The notes beneath the pieces are model-generated. The model was given only the letters and a program-made list of their open reading frames with translations. It was not told where the DNA came from and did no database searches. Positions 1 through 9,983 of a stretch of DNA of 29,328 nt are shown in pieces. This DNA comes from an uncultured Collinsella sp. (GTDB lineage Bacteria; Actinomycetota; Coriobacteriia; Coriobacteriales; Coriobacteriaceae): the NCBI GenBank assembly GCA_900754275.1, contig CAAECF010000057.1:1-29328 (forward strand), given 5' to 3'. Both the position numbers and the translations under genes were made by a program. Within the stretch, counting starts at the first letter, position 1, and every line of letters begins with the position of its first letter.

Positions 1-800
1 CGGGCTTTATCACCCGTGCCGCCGCCGGTATCGTCTACGCCGTTGTCTTTATCCTGTGCCTGGTTTTGGGTATCGTGCCCACGGCCATCTTTGTTTCTGT
101 CATGAGCGGTCTGTGCTGCTATGAGTTTTTCCGTATGACGAGGCTCGATGGCAAGATGGCTAACGAGCGCATGGGTATCGCTGCCGCCGTACTCTTTCCG
201 CTGTCGGCGTTGGGCGATTCGATGTTGCTGAATGCCCTGCTTTTTGCCCTGATGCTCGCTGTGGGCATTTGGTATGTTTGGTCGCCGCGTACCCGCATCT
301 CTGATGTGGCCGTGACGCTCATGGGTCCCATCTACACTGGCTTTATGCTGTCGGCTATCGTGCTGCTGCGCGATGCCGTGCCCGGTTTTGCCGGCGCCCT
401 GCTTTCAGTGGGCGTTTGCGCGTCCCTTTGGGTCTCCGATTCGTTTGCCTACATCGTGGGCAGCCGTATCGGCAAACACAAGATGGTTCCCAAGATCTCT
501 CCCAAAAAGAGCTGGGAGGGGTTTGTTGGCGGCATCCTGGGCTCGGTTTTGATTTGGCTCATCCTGTGGGCGACGCACTTCTACAAGCTCAGCCTGCCCT
601 ATGCGCTGCTGTGCGGCGTGGTCGTGTCCATTCTGGGCGTTATCGGCGACCTTATCGAGTCGCGCATCAAGCGCGGTGTGGGCGTCAAGGATTCCGGCAA
701 CCTTATCCCGGGCCACGGCGGAATGCTCGATCGTAGCGATTCGCTTATCTTCGGCTGCATCACCGCACAGCTGTTGCTGATGATCGGAGGCGTGCTGTAA
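1..800 (+). CDS. cdsA: Phosphatidate cytidylyltransferase (CDP-diglyceride synthase), 5' end outside window
   Basis: Makes CDP-diacylglycerol from CTP and phosphatidate, the precursor of membrane phospholipids; an integral membrane enzyme. The reading frame is already open at base 3 and has no credible start inside the window, so the N-terminus is missing; 265 codons are visible. The segment is mostly hydrophobic with several membrane spans. The C-terminal CdsA signature is clear: SRIKRGVGVKDSGNLIPGHG followed by GMLDRSDS, with the conserved K-D and H-G-G residues. The usual DR-[hydrophobic]-D reads D-R-S-D here, a small deviation. Also visible is the motif KISPKKSWEG, typical of the family. 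The stop codon overlaps the dxr start (TAATG), so the two are translationally coupled. Identification is secure. Confidence 0.95.
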   Translation, partial: GFITRAAAGIVYAVVFILCLVLGIVPTAIFVSVMSGLCCYEFFRMTRLDGKMANERMGIAAAVLFPLSALGDSMLLNALLFALMLAVGIWYVWSPRTRISDVAVTLMGPIYTGFMLSAIVLLRDAVPGFAGALLSVGVCASLWVSDSFAYIVGSRIGKHKMVPKISPKKSWEGFVGGILGSVLIWLILWATHFYKLSLPYALLCGVVVSILGVIGDLIESRIKRGVGVKDSGNLIPGHGGMLDRSDSLIFGCITAQLLLMIGGVL

Positions 801-1987
801 TGTCCTTCCAGACGACGTATGGCCCCGATGGACGCCTTCGCGTTGCCATCCTGGGTTGTACGGGCTCTATCGGCACCCAGGCGCTCGATGTGTGCCGCCA
901 GCATGCCGATTGCCTGCAGGTGACGGCGCTGTCCGTTAACTCCAGTACCCTCGAGCTCGTTGCCGCTGCCCGCGAGTTCTCGGTTTCGGCGGTTGCCGTG
1001 GCCGATGTCGCTCATGGCGATGATGCCGTGCTGCAGGAGTTGCCCGAGGGAACGAAGCTCGGCGTTGGCGCGCAGGCGGTTTGCGAGCTCGCGCGTCGCG
1101 ACGATGTCGACTGCGTGCTTGTCGCTATTGTGGGCGCCGCCGGTCTCGAGGCGAGCCATGCGGCCTTGACCTCGAATAAGCGCCTTGCCCTTGCCAACAA
1201 GGAGTCCCTCGTCGTCGGTGGCGACTTGCTTATGCCGTTGGCGCAACCGGGCCAGCTTATTCCAGTTGACTCTGAGCATTCCGCCATCTACCAGTGCTAT
1301 CTGGGTGAGAACCCGCGCGAGGCCCACTGCATTTGGCTCACCTGCTCGGGCGGTCCGTTCTTTGGCCGCACGCGCGACGAGCTCAATCGCGTGACGCGTG
1401 CCGATGCCCTCGCACATCCCACGTGGGCCATGGGTGCCAAGATCACCATCGACTCCGCCACCCTCATGAACAAGGGCCTGGAGCGCATCGAGGCCATGCA
1501 CCTGTTTAACTGCGACCTCGATTTCATTAACGTGGTCGTGCAGCGTCAGTCCAAGATTCACTCTATGGTCGAGTTTGCCGACGGCTCCGTGATGGCGCAT
1601 CTCGGTGCTTCCGACATGCGTATTCCCATCCAGTTCGCGTTCTCGTATCCCGAGCGTTGGGATACCCCGGCGCCTCGTATCGATTTTCGCGAGCTGGGGC
1701 AGCTCACGTTTGATGCTGCCGACATGGATACCTTCCGCTGTCTGGCACTGGCCGAGCGTGCCGGCAAGACGGGCGGCACCATGCCGTGCGTGCTCAATGC
1801 CGCCAACGAGGTTGCCGTCGATGCCTTCCTGCACGATAGCTGCAGCTTTACCGATATCGATCGCATTGTGGAATCCTGCATGGATGCCCACGATATGCAG
1901 GCGGTCGATTCGTTTGAGCAGCTTCGCGACATCGATGCGTGGGCGCGTGAAAAGGCTGCGCAGGTGCTCGCCGCAACCCGTTCCTAA
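800..1987 (+). CDS. dxr: 1-deoxy-D-xylulose 5-phosphate reductoisomerase
   Basis: Second step of the MEP isoprenoid pathway: converts DXP to 2-C-methyl-D-erythritol 4-phosphate with NADPH and a divalent metal, in the cytosol. 395 aa, normal length. The ATG at 800 overlaps the cdsA stop and has an SD (CGGAGG, 785-790). The NADPH motif is GCTGSIG (residues 19-25, usually GSTGSIG). Also present are ANKESLV (132-138), the metal-binding PVDSEH (155-160: D157, E159), SGGPF (183-187), HPTWAMG (H206), MNKGLE (223-228: E228) and IHSMVEF (H254). The normally conserved HPQS just before that histidine reads QRQS (248-251). It sits with rseP and ispG, an arrangement common in actinobacteria. Identification is secure. 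Confidence 0.97.
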   Translation: MSFQTTYGPDGRLRVAILGCTGSIGTQALDVCRQHADCLQVTALSVNSSTLELVAAAREFSVSAVAVADVAHGDDAVLQELPEGTKLGVGAQAVCELARRDDVDCVLVAIVGAAGLEASHAALTSNKRLALANKESLVVGGDLLMPLAQPGQLIPVDSEHSAIYQCYLGENPREAHCIWLTCSGGPFFGRTRDELNRVTRADALAHPTWAMGAKITIDSATLMNKGLERIEAMHLFNCDLDFINVVVQRQSKIHSMVEFADGSVMAHLGASDMRIPIQFAFSYPERWDTPAPRIDFRELGQLTFDAADMDTFRCLALAERAGKTGGTMPCVLNAANEVAVDAFLHDSCSFTDIDRIVESCMDAHDMQAVDSFEQLRDIDAWAREKAAQVLAATRS

Positions 1988-2012
1988 CCCATAAGGATTG
2001 CTTTTTCGTTTT

Positions 2013-3374
2013 ATGGATACTGTTCTGAGCGTTCTCTCATCGGTCTTTTGGGGCCTGCTGATGCTTTCCGTCCTCGTGTTTTTGCACGAGGGCGGCCACT
2101 TTTTGGCGGCGCGTGCCTGCGGCGTCCGTGTGACCGAGTTCTTTTTGGGCCTGCCGTGCCGCTTTGACATTCATTACACGTCGCGTCGCATTGGAACCAA
2201 GTTTGGCGTGACCCCGCTGCTGCTGGGTGGCTACGCTGCCATCTGCGGTATGGATCCGACCGACGTCTCGTGTGCCGATCGCGTGCTCGCGGCTATCTAT
2301 CGTCATGGTCGCGTGACCGTGGCCGACCTTGCTGTCGAGCTCGAGCTTTCCGAGGAGGATGTGCTTGAGGCATGCGCCCTGTTGCTTGGCTGGGGCTCCA
2401 TCGCACCCTGGTATGAGGAAGGGGAGAAGCCCTCGCCGAGCTACTATCCCACCAAGTATCAGACGCTGCCGCGAGATGCGGCGGGTTACACCACCTTTGA
2501 CGGCCGCCGTTTCGATCGCGAACATTCAACTGCCGAGGGCGATGCGTGGGAGCTGCCGTGCGGCGAGGCCGAGTTCCTTGCACAAGAGCGTTCGCACACC
2601 TATCTTGGCCAGAGCTTTCTCAAGCGCGCCTTTATGCTGCTCGCGGGCATTATTGTCAATATCTTGACGGGCTTTTTGCTCCTTATGAGTATCTATTCCA
2701 TTGCGGGTGTCACCGTGCCGATGGATACCAACGTGATCGGTCGGGTTGACGGGGGGTCTATTGCCGCCAAGGCGGGTATCGAGGGCGGCGACGCGATCCT
2801 TTCGGTTGACGGAGTATCGTGCTCTACCTGGATGGACGTTTACGATGCCATCGGCAAGGCTGCCGGTAAGGACGATATCGCCATCGAGTACGAGCGTGAC
2901 GGCAAGCAGCATTCGACCACGGTTGCGCTCAAAGAGGACGAGCGCCTGGGTGTGTATGCCTCTATGCAGGTGGTCCGTTTAGACCCGATCACCTCGGCGC
3001 GTCTGTCATTCTCCTATGTTGTACAGACGGCGGATGGCGTTATGCGCCTACTCCAGCCGCAGCATACGATGGAGATTCTCGATCAGTCTTCTTCGATCGT
3101 GGGTATTAGCGTTATGTCCTCACAGGCTGCTGCTGCCGGCCCTGCCACGTTCCTTTCGTTTGCCGCCCTCATTTCGTTCTCGCTTGGCTTTATGAACCTG
3201 CTGCCCATCCCACCACTCGATGGCGGCAAGCTGGTCATCGAGATCATTCAAAAGATTGCGGGCCGCGAGCTTCCGCTCAAGGTCCAGACGATTGTGAGCT
3301 ATGTGGGCATCGCGCTCTTTGCGCTGCTGTTTGTCTATATGCTTCGTTCCGACATCCTTCGATTTATTCTGTAG
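2013..3374 (+). CDS. rseP: RseP-family site-2 zinc metalloprotease with PDZ domain and an inserted winged-helix-like segment
   Basis: Intramembrane protease (M50B family). In other bacteria these enzymes cut membrane-anchored anti-sigma factors or leftover signal peptides. 453 aa from ATG 2013; an upstream in-frame TTG at 1998 abuts the AAGGA motif at 1993-1997 and is less likely, although the spacing to the ATG (15 nt) is long. The first membrane span holds the zinc motif HEGGH (25-29). GVTPLLLGGY (65-74) is the re-entrant strand, LKRAFMLLAGIIVNILTGF (203-221) is the second span, a PDZ domain covers roughly 240-310, and the C-terminal NLLPIPPLDGG (395-405) supplies the third zinc ligand. Residues about 80-195 form a loop containing a helix-turn-helix-like unit (about 86-131) and an aromatic linker. 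The family call is firm; the insert's function is unknown. Confidence 0.93.
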   Translation: MDTVLSVLSSVFWGLLMLSVLVFLHEGGHFLAARACGVRVTEFFLGLPCRFDIHYTSRRIGTKFGVTPLLLGGYAAICGMDPTDVSCADRVLAAIYRHGRVTVADLAVELELSEEDVLEACALLLGWGSIAPWYEEGEKPSPSYYPTKYQTLPRDAAGYTTFDGRRFDREHSTAEGDAWELPCGEAEFLAQERSHTYLGQSFLKRAFMLLAGIIVNILTGFLLLMSIYSIAGVTVPMDTNVIGRVDGGSIAAKAGIEGGDAILSVDGVSCSTWMDVYDAIGKAAGKDDIAIEYERDGKQHSTTVALKEDERLGVYASMQVVRLDPITSARLSFSYVVQTADGVMRLLQPQHTMEILDQSSSIVGISVMSSQAAAAGPATFLSFAALISFSLGFMNLLPIPPLDGGKLVIEIIQKIAGRELPLKVQTIVSYVGIALFALLFVYMLRSDILRFIL

Positions 3375-3387
3375 GGGAGTGTTTGGT

Positions 3388-4467
3388 TTGTCTTTATCCC
3401 ATCCTTTGCCTTGCGAGCTGACGCGCCCCGTGCATGTGGGCGGCGTGCAGATCGGTGGCGGCGCGCCTGTGGTGGTCCAATCTATGACCTGCACCGATAC
3501 TGCTGATGCCCAGGCAACGCTTGCGCAGGTGTGCGCGTTGGCGCAGGCTGGCTGCGATATCGTGCGCGTGAGTGTGCCCACCGAGGCCGCACTTGAGGGT
3601 TTCCGCACCATCTGCGCCGAGTCTCCGGTGCCGATTGTCGCCGATATCCACTTTAACCATAAACTCGCCATTGGTGCCGTTGAGGCCGGTGCTGCCAAGC
3701 TGCGCATCAATCCCGGCAATATTGGCGATTGGGCCAAGGTTGACGCGGTGATCGATGCTGCGGGTGCCGCGGGCTGTGCGATTCGTATCGGCGTCAATGC
3801 CGGTTCGCTTGAGCAGGATATCGCCGAGCGCGACGACCTCACGCAGCCCGAAAAGCTCGTGATGTCGAGCGAGCGTTTCGTCAAGCATTTTGAAGACCGC
3901 GGCTTTACGAACATTGTGCTTTCGGCTAAGGCCCATAGCGTGCAAACGACGCTCGATACCTATCGAGCCCTGTCGCGTGAGATTCCCCACGTTCCGCTTC
4001 ACCTGGGCGTAACCGAGGCGGGTACCAAGCTGCAGGGCACCATCAAGAGCTCTGTAGGCTTGGGTATCTTGCTTTCCGAAGGCATCGGCGACACCATGCG
4101 TGTGTCGCTCACGGCCGATCCGGTTGAGGAGCCGCCGGTCGCCTGGGGAATTCTACAGTCGCTGGGCCTGCGTCGCCGTGGTCCCGAGATTGTCTCGTGC
4201 CCCACGTGCGCCCGCTGCCAGGTTAACCTTATTCCCATCGCCGAGGAGGTCACCGAGCGGCTTAAGAACTATTCCGCGCCGCTTTCGATCGCCGTGATGG
4301 GATGTGCGGTCAACGGCCCCGGAGAGGCATCTGACGCCGACCTGGGTGTTGCCTGCGGACGTGGTCAGGGCCTGCTCTTTTCGCATGGCCAGATCATTGG
4401 TAAAGTAGCTGAGGATCAAATTGTCGACGCGCTGATGGCCGAGGTCGACAAGCTTATTGAGGAGTAA
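3388..4467 (+). CDS. ispG: (E)-4-hydroxy-3-methylbut-2-enyl-diphosphate synthase
   Basis: Penultimate step of the MEP pathway: reductive ring opening of MEcPP to HMBPP using a [4Fe-4S] cluster. 359 aa, typical of the short bacterial form. I chose TTG 3388 as the start because GGGGAG (3374-3379) lies 8 nt upstream and the protein then begins just before the conserved TRPVHVGG; the frame is open further upstream but overlaps rseP. Cluster ligands are visible: C271 and C274 in CPTCARC, C306 in MGCAVNGPGE, and E313. These match E. coli C270, C273, C305 and E312. An extra Cys (C277) follows the CxxC pair. Lies 13 nt after rseP and 3 nt before proS, in one operon with dxr. Confidence 0.96.
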   Translation: MSLSHPLPCELTRPVHVGGVQIGGGAPVVVQSMTCTDTADAQATLAQVCALAQAGCDIVRVSVPTEAALEGFRTICAESPVPIVADIHFNHKLAIGAVEAGAAKLRINPGNIGDWAKVDAVIDAAGAAGCAIRIGVNAGSLEQDIAERDDLTQPEKLVMSSERFVKHFEDRGFTNIVLSAKAHSVQTTLDTYRALSREIPHVPLHLGVTEAGTKLQGTIKSSVGLGILLSEGIGDTMRVSLTADPVEEPPVAWGILQSLGLRRRGPEIVSCPTCARCQVNLIPIAEEVTERLKNYSAPLSIAVMGCAVNGPGEASDADLGVACGRGQGLLFSHGQIIGKVAEDQIVDALMAEVDKLIEE

Positions 4468-4470
4468 TAA

Positions 4471-6192
<1,722 letters not shown>

Positions 6193-6222
6193 TCGACGAT
6201 TTCGCTTGTAGTTCGATATACG

Positions 6223-6273
6223 GGACGGCCCCGCATTTCTCCAGATCGGGGAGATGTGGGGCCGTCCTTTTAT
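6223..6273 (+). terminator. Rho-independent terminator of the cdsA-proS operon
   Basis: GGACGGCCCC (6223-6232) pairs with GGGGCCGTCC (6258-6267). Pairing continues inward through GCATtTCtCC / GGgAGATGT with a few wobbles, and the stem is followed by TTTTAT. Lies 30 nt after the proS stop. Confidence 0.9.
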
Positions 6274-6294
6274 CTTGTGGCATCCTCGATATCT

Positions 6295-6339
6295 AAAAGG
6301 AAAACCCCACAGCCCATTCGAGCTGTGGGGTTTCCCTTT
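6295..6339 (-). terminator. Terminator of the phosphotransferase gene (bidirectional in form)
   Basis: AACCCCACAGC pairs with GCTGTGGGGTT around an 8-nt loop (6314-6321). On the minus strand the hairpin is followed by TTCCTTTTAG, and on the plus strand by TTTCCCTTTG, so it can act on the convergent transcripts from both sides. It lies 33 nt past the end of the minus-strand gene. Confidence 0.85.
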
Positions 6340-6371
6340 GTGCCTCCGATGCGAAATAAATCGCTCAGATA

Positions 6372-7136
6372 TTACTGATAATCGACGACGTCGATCCAGT
6401 TCTTCAGGAACTCATCGTTCACGTTGCGCTTACGAGCGAGCTCGGAAGCGGCGACGATGCTCGTCCACTGACGCACGACCTGCATGGGCATGTCGGCGCG
6501 GTCGCAGTAGAGCTCCAGGTAGGCCTCAGCCTGATCCTTGCTGTTGAGGGCGAAGAGCAGGTAGGTGGTGGCAACGTCGGCAGCAGGGGAGCCCTGGGTG
6601 GCGTGTGCCCAGTCGCATACATAGAGCTGGCCGTCGTCGCCGACGATGACGTTGGAGGGGTTGAAGTCGCCGTGGCAGACCTTGAACTCCTTGGTCATGC
6701 CGTCCAGACGCTCCTGAAGGTTGTAGCGCGTGGTGGCATTGAGCTGATCAAGGCTGTCGATCATGCGGGCGAACTTGTCGCGCTGACGGTTGAGCAGCGG
6801 GGAGGTGTAGCCGTGGATCTCGATCTGGAGGTCGACGAACATCTCGAGATACTCACCAAAGCGCTGGGGCTCGGCAGTCATCTTCTCGGCAAGGGTGGTG
6901 CCCGGAACCTTCTCGGTCACGAGCGCCCAGCCGTTGGCGTTCTCGAGCTGGGAAACCTCGAGAGCCTTGGGGCTGCGGATGCCGCACTCATTGATGCGGG
7001 CAAGATTCAAAGCCTCGTTGAACACGTCGGAGACAGGCTTGGTCTCGTTAAAGACCTTGACAATCTTGTCGCCCAGGTCGTAAACGACCTTGTTGCCACG
7101 GCGGACGAGCTCGGTCTTGGAATCGGGTAGCAGCAT
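6372..7136 (-). CDS. APH-fold phosphotransferase (aminoglycoside/choline kinase-like), substrate unknown
   Basis: Small-molecule kinase of the APH/choline kinase fold, 254 aa. The start at 7136 has an SD (GAAAGGA) 7 nt upstream. An N-terminal lobe carries NKVVYDLGDKIVKVFN, with K24/K27 as likely ATP-contacting lysines. The catalytic loop is CHGDFNPSNVIV (H155, D157, N162), and the metal-binding aspartate is D175 in YVCDWAHA, followed by GSPAADVA. No membrane span or signal peptide. It is the only gene after adhE on this strand, with 88 nt and a strong hairpin between them, so co-transcription is plausible. The family covers antibiotic, choline, homoserine, fructosamine and other kinases; nothing here fixes the substrate, and resistance should not be assumed. 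Confidence 0.85.
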   Translation of the reverse strand: MLLPDSKTELVRRGNKVVYDLGDKIVKVFNETKPVSDVFNEALNLARINECGIRSPKALEVSQLENANGWALVTEKVPGTTLAEKMTAEPQRFGEYLEMFVDLQIEIHGYTSPLLNRQRDKFARMIDSLDQLNATTRYNLQERLDGMTKEFKVCHGDFNPSNVIVGDDGQLYVCDWAHATQGSPAADVATTYLLFALNSKDQAEAYLELYCDRADMPMQVVRQWTSIVAASELARKRNVNDEFLKNWIDVVDYQ

Positions 7137-7168
7137 GGTTGCATCCTTTCAACGATGCGATAGAAGCG

Positions 7169-7207
7169 ACGGCGGGGGTGTGTGAAACACCCGTGCACCC
7201 CCGCCGT
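7169..7207 (-). other. GC-rich hairpin between adhE and the phosphotransferase gene
   Basis: ACGGCGGGGGTG (7169-7180) and CACCCCCGCCGT (7196-7207) form a perfect 12-bp stem with a 15-nt loop. On the adhE transcript it is preceded, not followed, by a T-run, so it is not a canonical terminator. It may protect the adhE 3' end or partly block read-through into the downstream gene. Confidence 0.7.
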
Positions 7208-7224
7208 TAAAAACCGTGCTAAAA

Positions 7225-9873
7225 CTAGCAGACGGCGTAGTCCTGAGGCTCGCGGCCGTAGTAGGCGTCCAGGTAGAGCTCCTTGATCTCGCTCATGAGC
7301 GGGTAGCGCGGGTTGGCGCCGGTGCACTGGTCGTTGAATGCCTGCTCGGTCATCTCGTCGAGGGTGTCGAGGAAGTACTGCTCGTCAACACCGTAGTCGG
7401 CGATGGTCTTCTTGACGCCGATGAAGTCCTTGAGCTCCTCGAGCTTCGTGATGAAGTTCTCGAAGACCTCCTTGTCGTCCTTGCCCTCGATGCCGCAGTA
7501 CTTGGCCATCTCGGCGTAGTTGTGCAGCGCGTTGGGGTAAGGATACTGGGAGAAGGTACCCATCTTGACGGGAGCCTCGGCGGCGTTGTAGCGCATAACG
7601 CGGGTCAGGATGACGGCGTTGGCGAGGCCGTGGGGCAGGTGATGGAAGGCGCCGAGCTTGTGAGCCATGGAGTGGTTGAGGCCCAGGAAGGCGTTGGCGA
7701 AGGCCATACCGGCCATGCAGGAGGCGTTGTGCATCTCCTCGCGGGCATGCGGGTCCTTGGCGCCGTTCGTGAAGCTGGAGGGCAGGTTCTCGAAGACGAG
7801 CTTAGCAGCGCGCTCGGAGAGGCCCTTGGTGTAGTCGGAAGCCATGATGGAGACATAGGACTCGATGGCGTGGGTCATGACGTCGATGCCGGAGGCAGCG
7901 GTCAGGCCGCGCGGGGCGGTCATACAGTTGTCGGCGTCGACGATAGCCATGTTGGGGAGCAGCGCGTAGTCGGCGAGCGGCCACTTGATGCCGGTCTCCT
8001 TGTCGGTGATGATGGCGAACGGCGTGCACTCGGAGCCGGTACCCGAAGAGGTCGGGACGGCGACGAAGTAGGCCTTCTTGCCCATCTCGGGGAAAGTGAA
8101 GATACGCTTGCGGATGTCCATGAAGTCCATGGCCATGTCCTCAAACTTGCACTCGGGGTGCTCGTACATCATCCACATGATCTTGCCGGCGTCCATAGCG
8201 GAGCCACCGCCGACGGCGATGATCACGTCAGGCTCAAAGAGAGCCATCTGCTTGGCGCCGCGACGTGCGCACTGCAGCGACGGATCGGGCTCGACGTCGT
8301 AGAAGCAGTCGTGGGCGATGCCCATCTCGTCGAGCTTGGCCTCGATGGCGCGGGTGTTGCCATTCTTGAAGAGGAACTGGTCGGTGACGATGAAGGCGCG
8401 CTTCTTGCCCATGACGGTACCGAGCTCGTCGAGGGCGACGGGCGTGGAACCCTTCTTGAAGTAGACCTTCTCGGGAGCGCGGAACCACAGCATGTTCTCA
8501 CGGCGCTCGGCCACAGTCTTAACGTTGATCAAGTGCTTCACCCCAACGTTCTCGGAGACGGAGTTGCCGCCCCAGGAGCCGCAGCCCAGGGTCAGAGACG
8601 GCTTCATGCCAAAGTTGTACAGGTCACCGATGCCGCCGTGCGAGGACGGGGTGTTGATGACGATACGGCAGGCCTTCATGACGTGCTCGAACAGGCTGAT
8701 CTTCTCGGCCTGGGCGGGGTGCACGTACAGAGAGGCGGTGTGGCCCGGGCCACCGGCGAGCACCAGGTGCTCGGCCTTGTCGACTGCCTCCTGGAAGTCC
8801 TTGGCGTGGTACATGGCCAGGACCGGGGAGAGCTTCTCGTGGGAGAACTCCTCCTTGGCGGGGTCGGTGGAGGTGACCTCGGCGATCAGGATCTTGGTCT
8901 TGGCGGGAACCTCGATGCCTGCGAGCTCGGCGATCTTGGCGGCAGCCATGCCGGGGATGCGGTGGTCGAGAGCGCCGTTCTTGAACATGGCGGCACGCAG
9001 AGCCTCCATCTCGGCACCCTGCTTGACGAAGTAGCAGCCGCGCTTCTGGAACTCGGCCTTAACCTGGTCATAGATGGTGTCGATGACGGTCACGGACTGC
9101 TCGGAAGCGCAGATCATGCCGTTGTCGAAGGTCTTGGAGTGGATGATGGAGTTGACGGCGAGCAGCACGTCGGCGGTGTCGTCGATGACGACCGGGGTGT
9201 TACCGGCGCCAACGCCCAGGGCGGGCTTGCCCGAGGAGTAGGCGGCCTTGACCATGCCCGGGCCACCGGTGGCGAGGATGATGTCGACGTCGCGCATGAC
9301 CATGTTGGTCAGCTCGATGGAGGGGACATCGACCCAGCCGATGATGCCCTCGGGGGCACCGGCCTTGACGGCGGCGTCAAGCACGAGCTTAGCGGCGGCG
9401 ATGGTGCACTTGGCGGCAGCCGGGTGCGGGGAGATGATGATGGCGTTGCGGGTCTTCAGGCTGATCAGCGTCTTGAAGATCGCAGTGGAGGTGGGGTTGG
9501 TCGTCGGGATGACGGCGCCCACGATGCCGATGGGCTCGGCGATCTTGGTGATGCCGTAGGCCTCGTCGCGCTCCAGGACACCACAGGTCTTGGTGTTCTT
9601 GTAAGCGTTGTAGATGTACTCTGCGGCGTAGTGGTTCTTGATGACCTTGTCCTCAAGAACGCCGCGGCCGGTCTCCTCGATGGCCATCTTCGCCAACGGG
9701 ATACGAGCCTTGTTGGCGGCCATGGCGGCCTCATAGAAGATCTTGTCGACCTGCTCCTGCGTGTACGTAGCAAAAAGCGCCTGGGCCTCTCGCATCTGAG
9801 CGAGCTTAGCCTCAAGCGCCTCTACGTTGTCCACAATTGCGGGAGTAGTGTTTTCCGGTGACTTTTTCACCAT
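7225..9873 (-). CDS. adhE: Bifunctional acetaldehyde-CoA dehydrogenase / iron-dependent alcohol dehydrogenase
   Basis: Converts acetyl-CoA to acetaldehyde and then ethanol, regenerating 2 NAD+ in fermentation; known homologues assemble into long filaments (spirosomes). 882 aa, close to E. coli AdhE (891). The start at 9873 has AAGGAG six nt upstream. N-terminal aldehyde dehydrogenase half (about 1-440): IPTTNPTSTA, TGGPGMV (202-208), catalytic C255 in NGMICASEQ. C-terminal iron-ADH half (about 460-882): GGGSAMDAGK (555-564), SSGTGSE (609-615), and iron ligands D664, H668, H734 and H748, with the same spacing as the E. coli enzyme. The gene contains no TTA, CTA or TCA codons at all: the exactly aligned antisense frame is open over its full length, which indicates strong codon selection and high expression. 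Confidence 0.98.
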   Translation of the reverse strand: MVKKSPENTTPAIVDNVEALEAKLAQMREAQALFATYTQEQVDKIFYEAAMAANKARIPLAKMAIEETGRGVLEDKVIKNHYAAEYIYNAYKNTKTCGVLERDEAYGITKIAEPIGIVGAVIPTTNPTSTAIFKTLISLKTRNAIIISPHPAAAKCTIAAAKLVLDAAVKAGAPEGIIGWVDVPSIELTNMVMRDVDIILATGGPGMVKAAYSSGKPALGVGAGNTPVVIDDTADVLLAVNSIIHSKTFDNGMICASEQSVTVIDTIYDQVKAEFQKRGCYFVKQGAEMEALRAAMFKNGALDHRIPGMAAAKIAELAGIEVPAKTKILIAEVTSTDPAKEEFSHEKLSPVLAMYHAKDFQEAVDKAEHLVLAGGPGHTASLYVHPAQAEKISLFEHVMKACRIVINTPSSHGGIGDLYNFGMKPSLTLGCGSWGGNSVSENVGVKHLINVKTVAERRENMLWFRAPEKVYFKKGSTPVALDELGTVMGKKRAFIVTDQFLFKNGNTRAIEAKLDEMGIAHDCFYDVEPDPSLQCARRGAKQMALFEPDVIIAVGGGSAMDAGKIMWMMYEHPECKFEDMAMDFMDIRKRIFTFPEMGKKAYFVAVPTSSGTGSECTPFAIITDKETGIKWPLADYALLPNMAIVDADNCMTAPRGLTAASGIDVMTHAIESYVSIMASDYTKGLSERAAKLVFENLPSSFTNGAKDPHAREEMHNASCMAGMAFANAFLGLNHSMAHKLGAFHHLPHGLANAVILTRVMRYNAAEAPVKMGTFSQYPYPNALHNYAEMAKYCGIEGKDDKEVFENFITKLEELKDFIGVKKTIADYGVDEQYFLDTLDEMTEQAFNDQCTGANPRYPLMSEIKELYLDAYYGREPQDYAVC

Positions 9874-9908
9874 TTGTGTCTCCTTGCGATCGGAGATTTA
9901 CCCTACGT

Positions 9909-9939
9909 CTTGCATGATAGCAAGAAATAATTCGGTAAA
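9909..9939 (-). promoter_or_regulatory. Possible adhE promoter with small inverted repeat over the -10
   Basis: On the minus strand TATCAT (9914-9919) is a plausible -10. It is flanked by the arms CTTGC/GCAAG (9909-9913 and 9920-9924). A TTTACC at 9934-9939 could serve as -35, but the spacer is only 14 nt. Weak support; it is placed mainly by being about 40 nt upstream of the adhE start. Confidence 0.3.
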
Positions 9940-9983
9940 CGGTAAGATTCCCGTAAAAGGCACACTAAAACGCTTCAATAAAC

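Noticed and set aside
599..2170. Open frame of 523 codons on the minus strand across dxr
   Set aside because: Antisense to three genuine genes (cdsA, dxr and rseP), no recognisable motif, no sensible SD or promoter; a GC-bias shadow.
6372..7136. Calling the kinase an aminoglycoside resistance gene
   Set aside because: Only the general APH-fold motifs are visible. Nothing ties it to antibiotics, its composition matches the chromosome, and no mobile element is attached to it.
7216..9861. Open frame of 881 codons on the plus strand, fully antisense to adhE
   Set aside because: It is in exact codon register with adhE, so it stays open simply because adhE uses no TTA, CTA or TCA codons. The predicted protein is repetitive in L, V, G, D and H, with no domain. 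It is a shadow of a highly biased gene, not a second gene.
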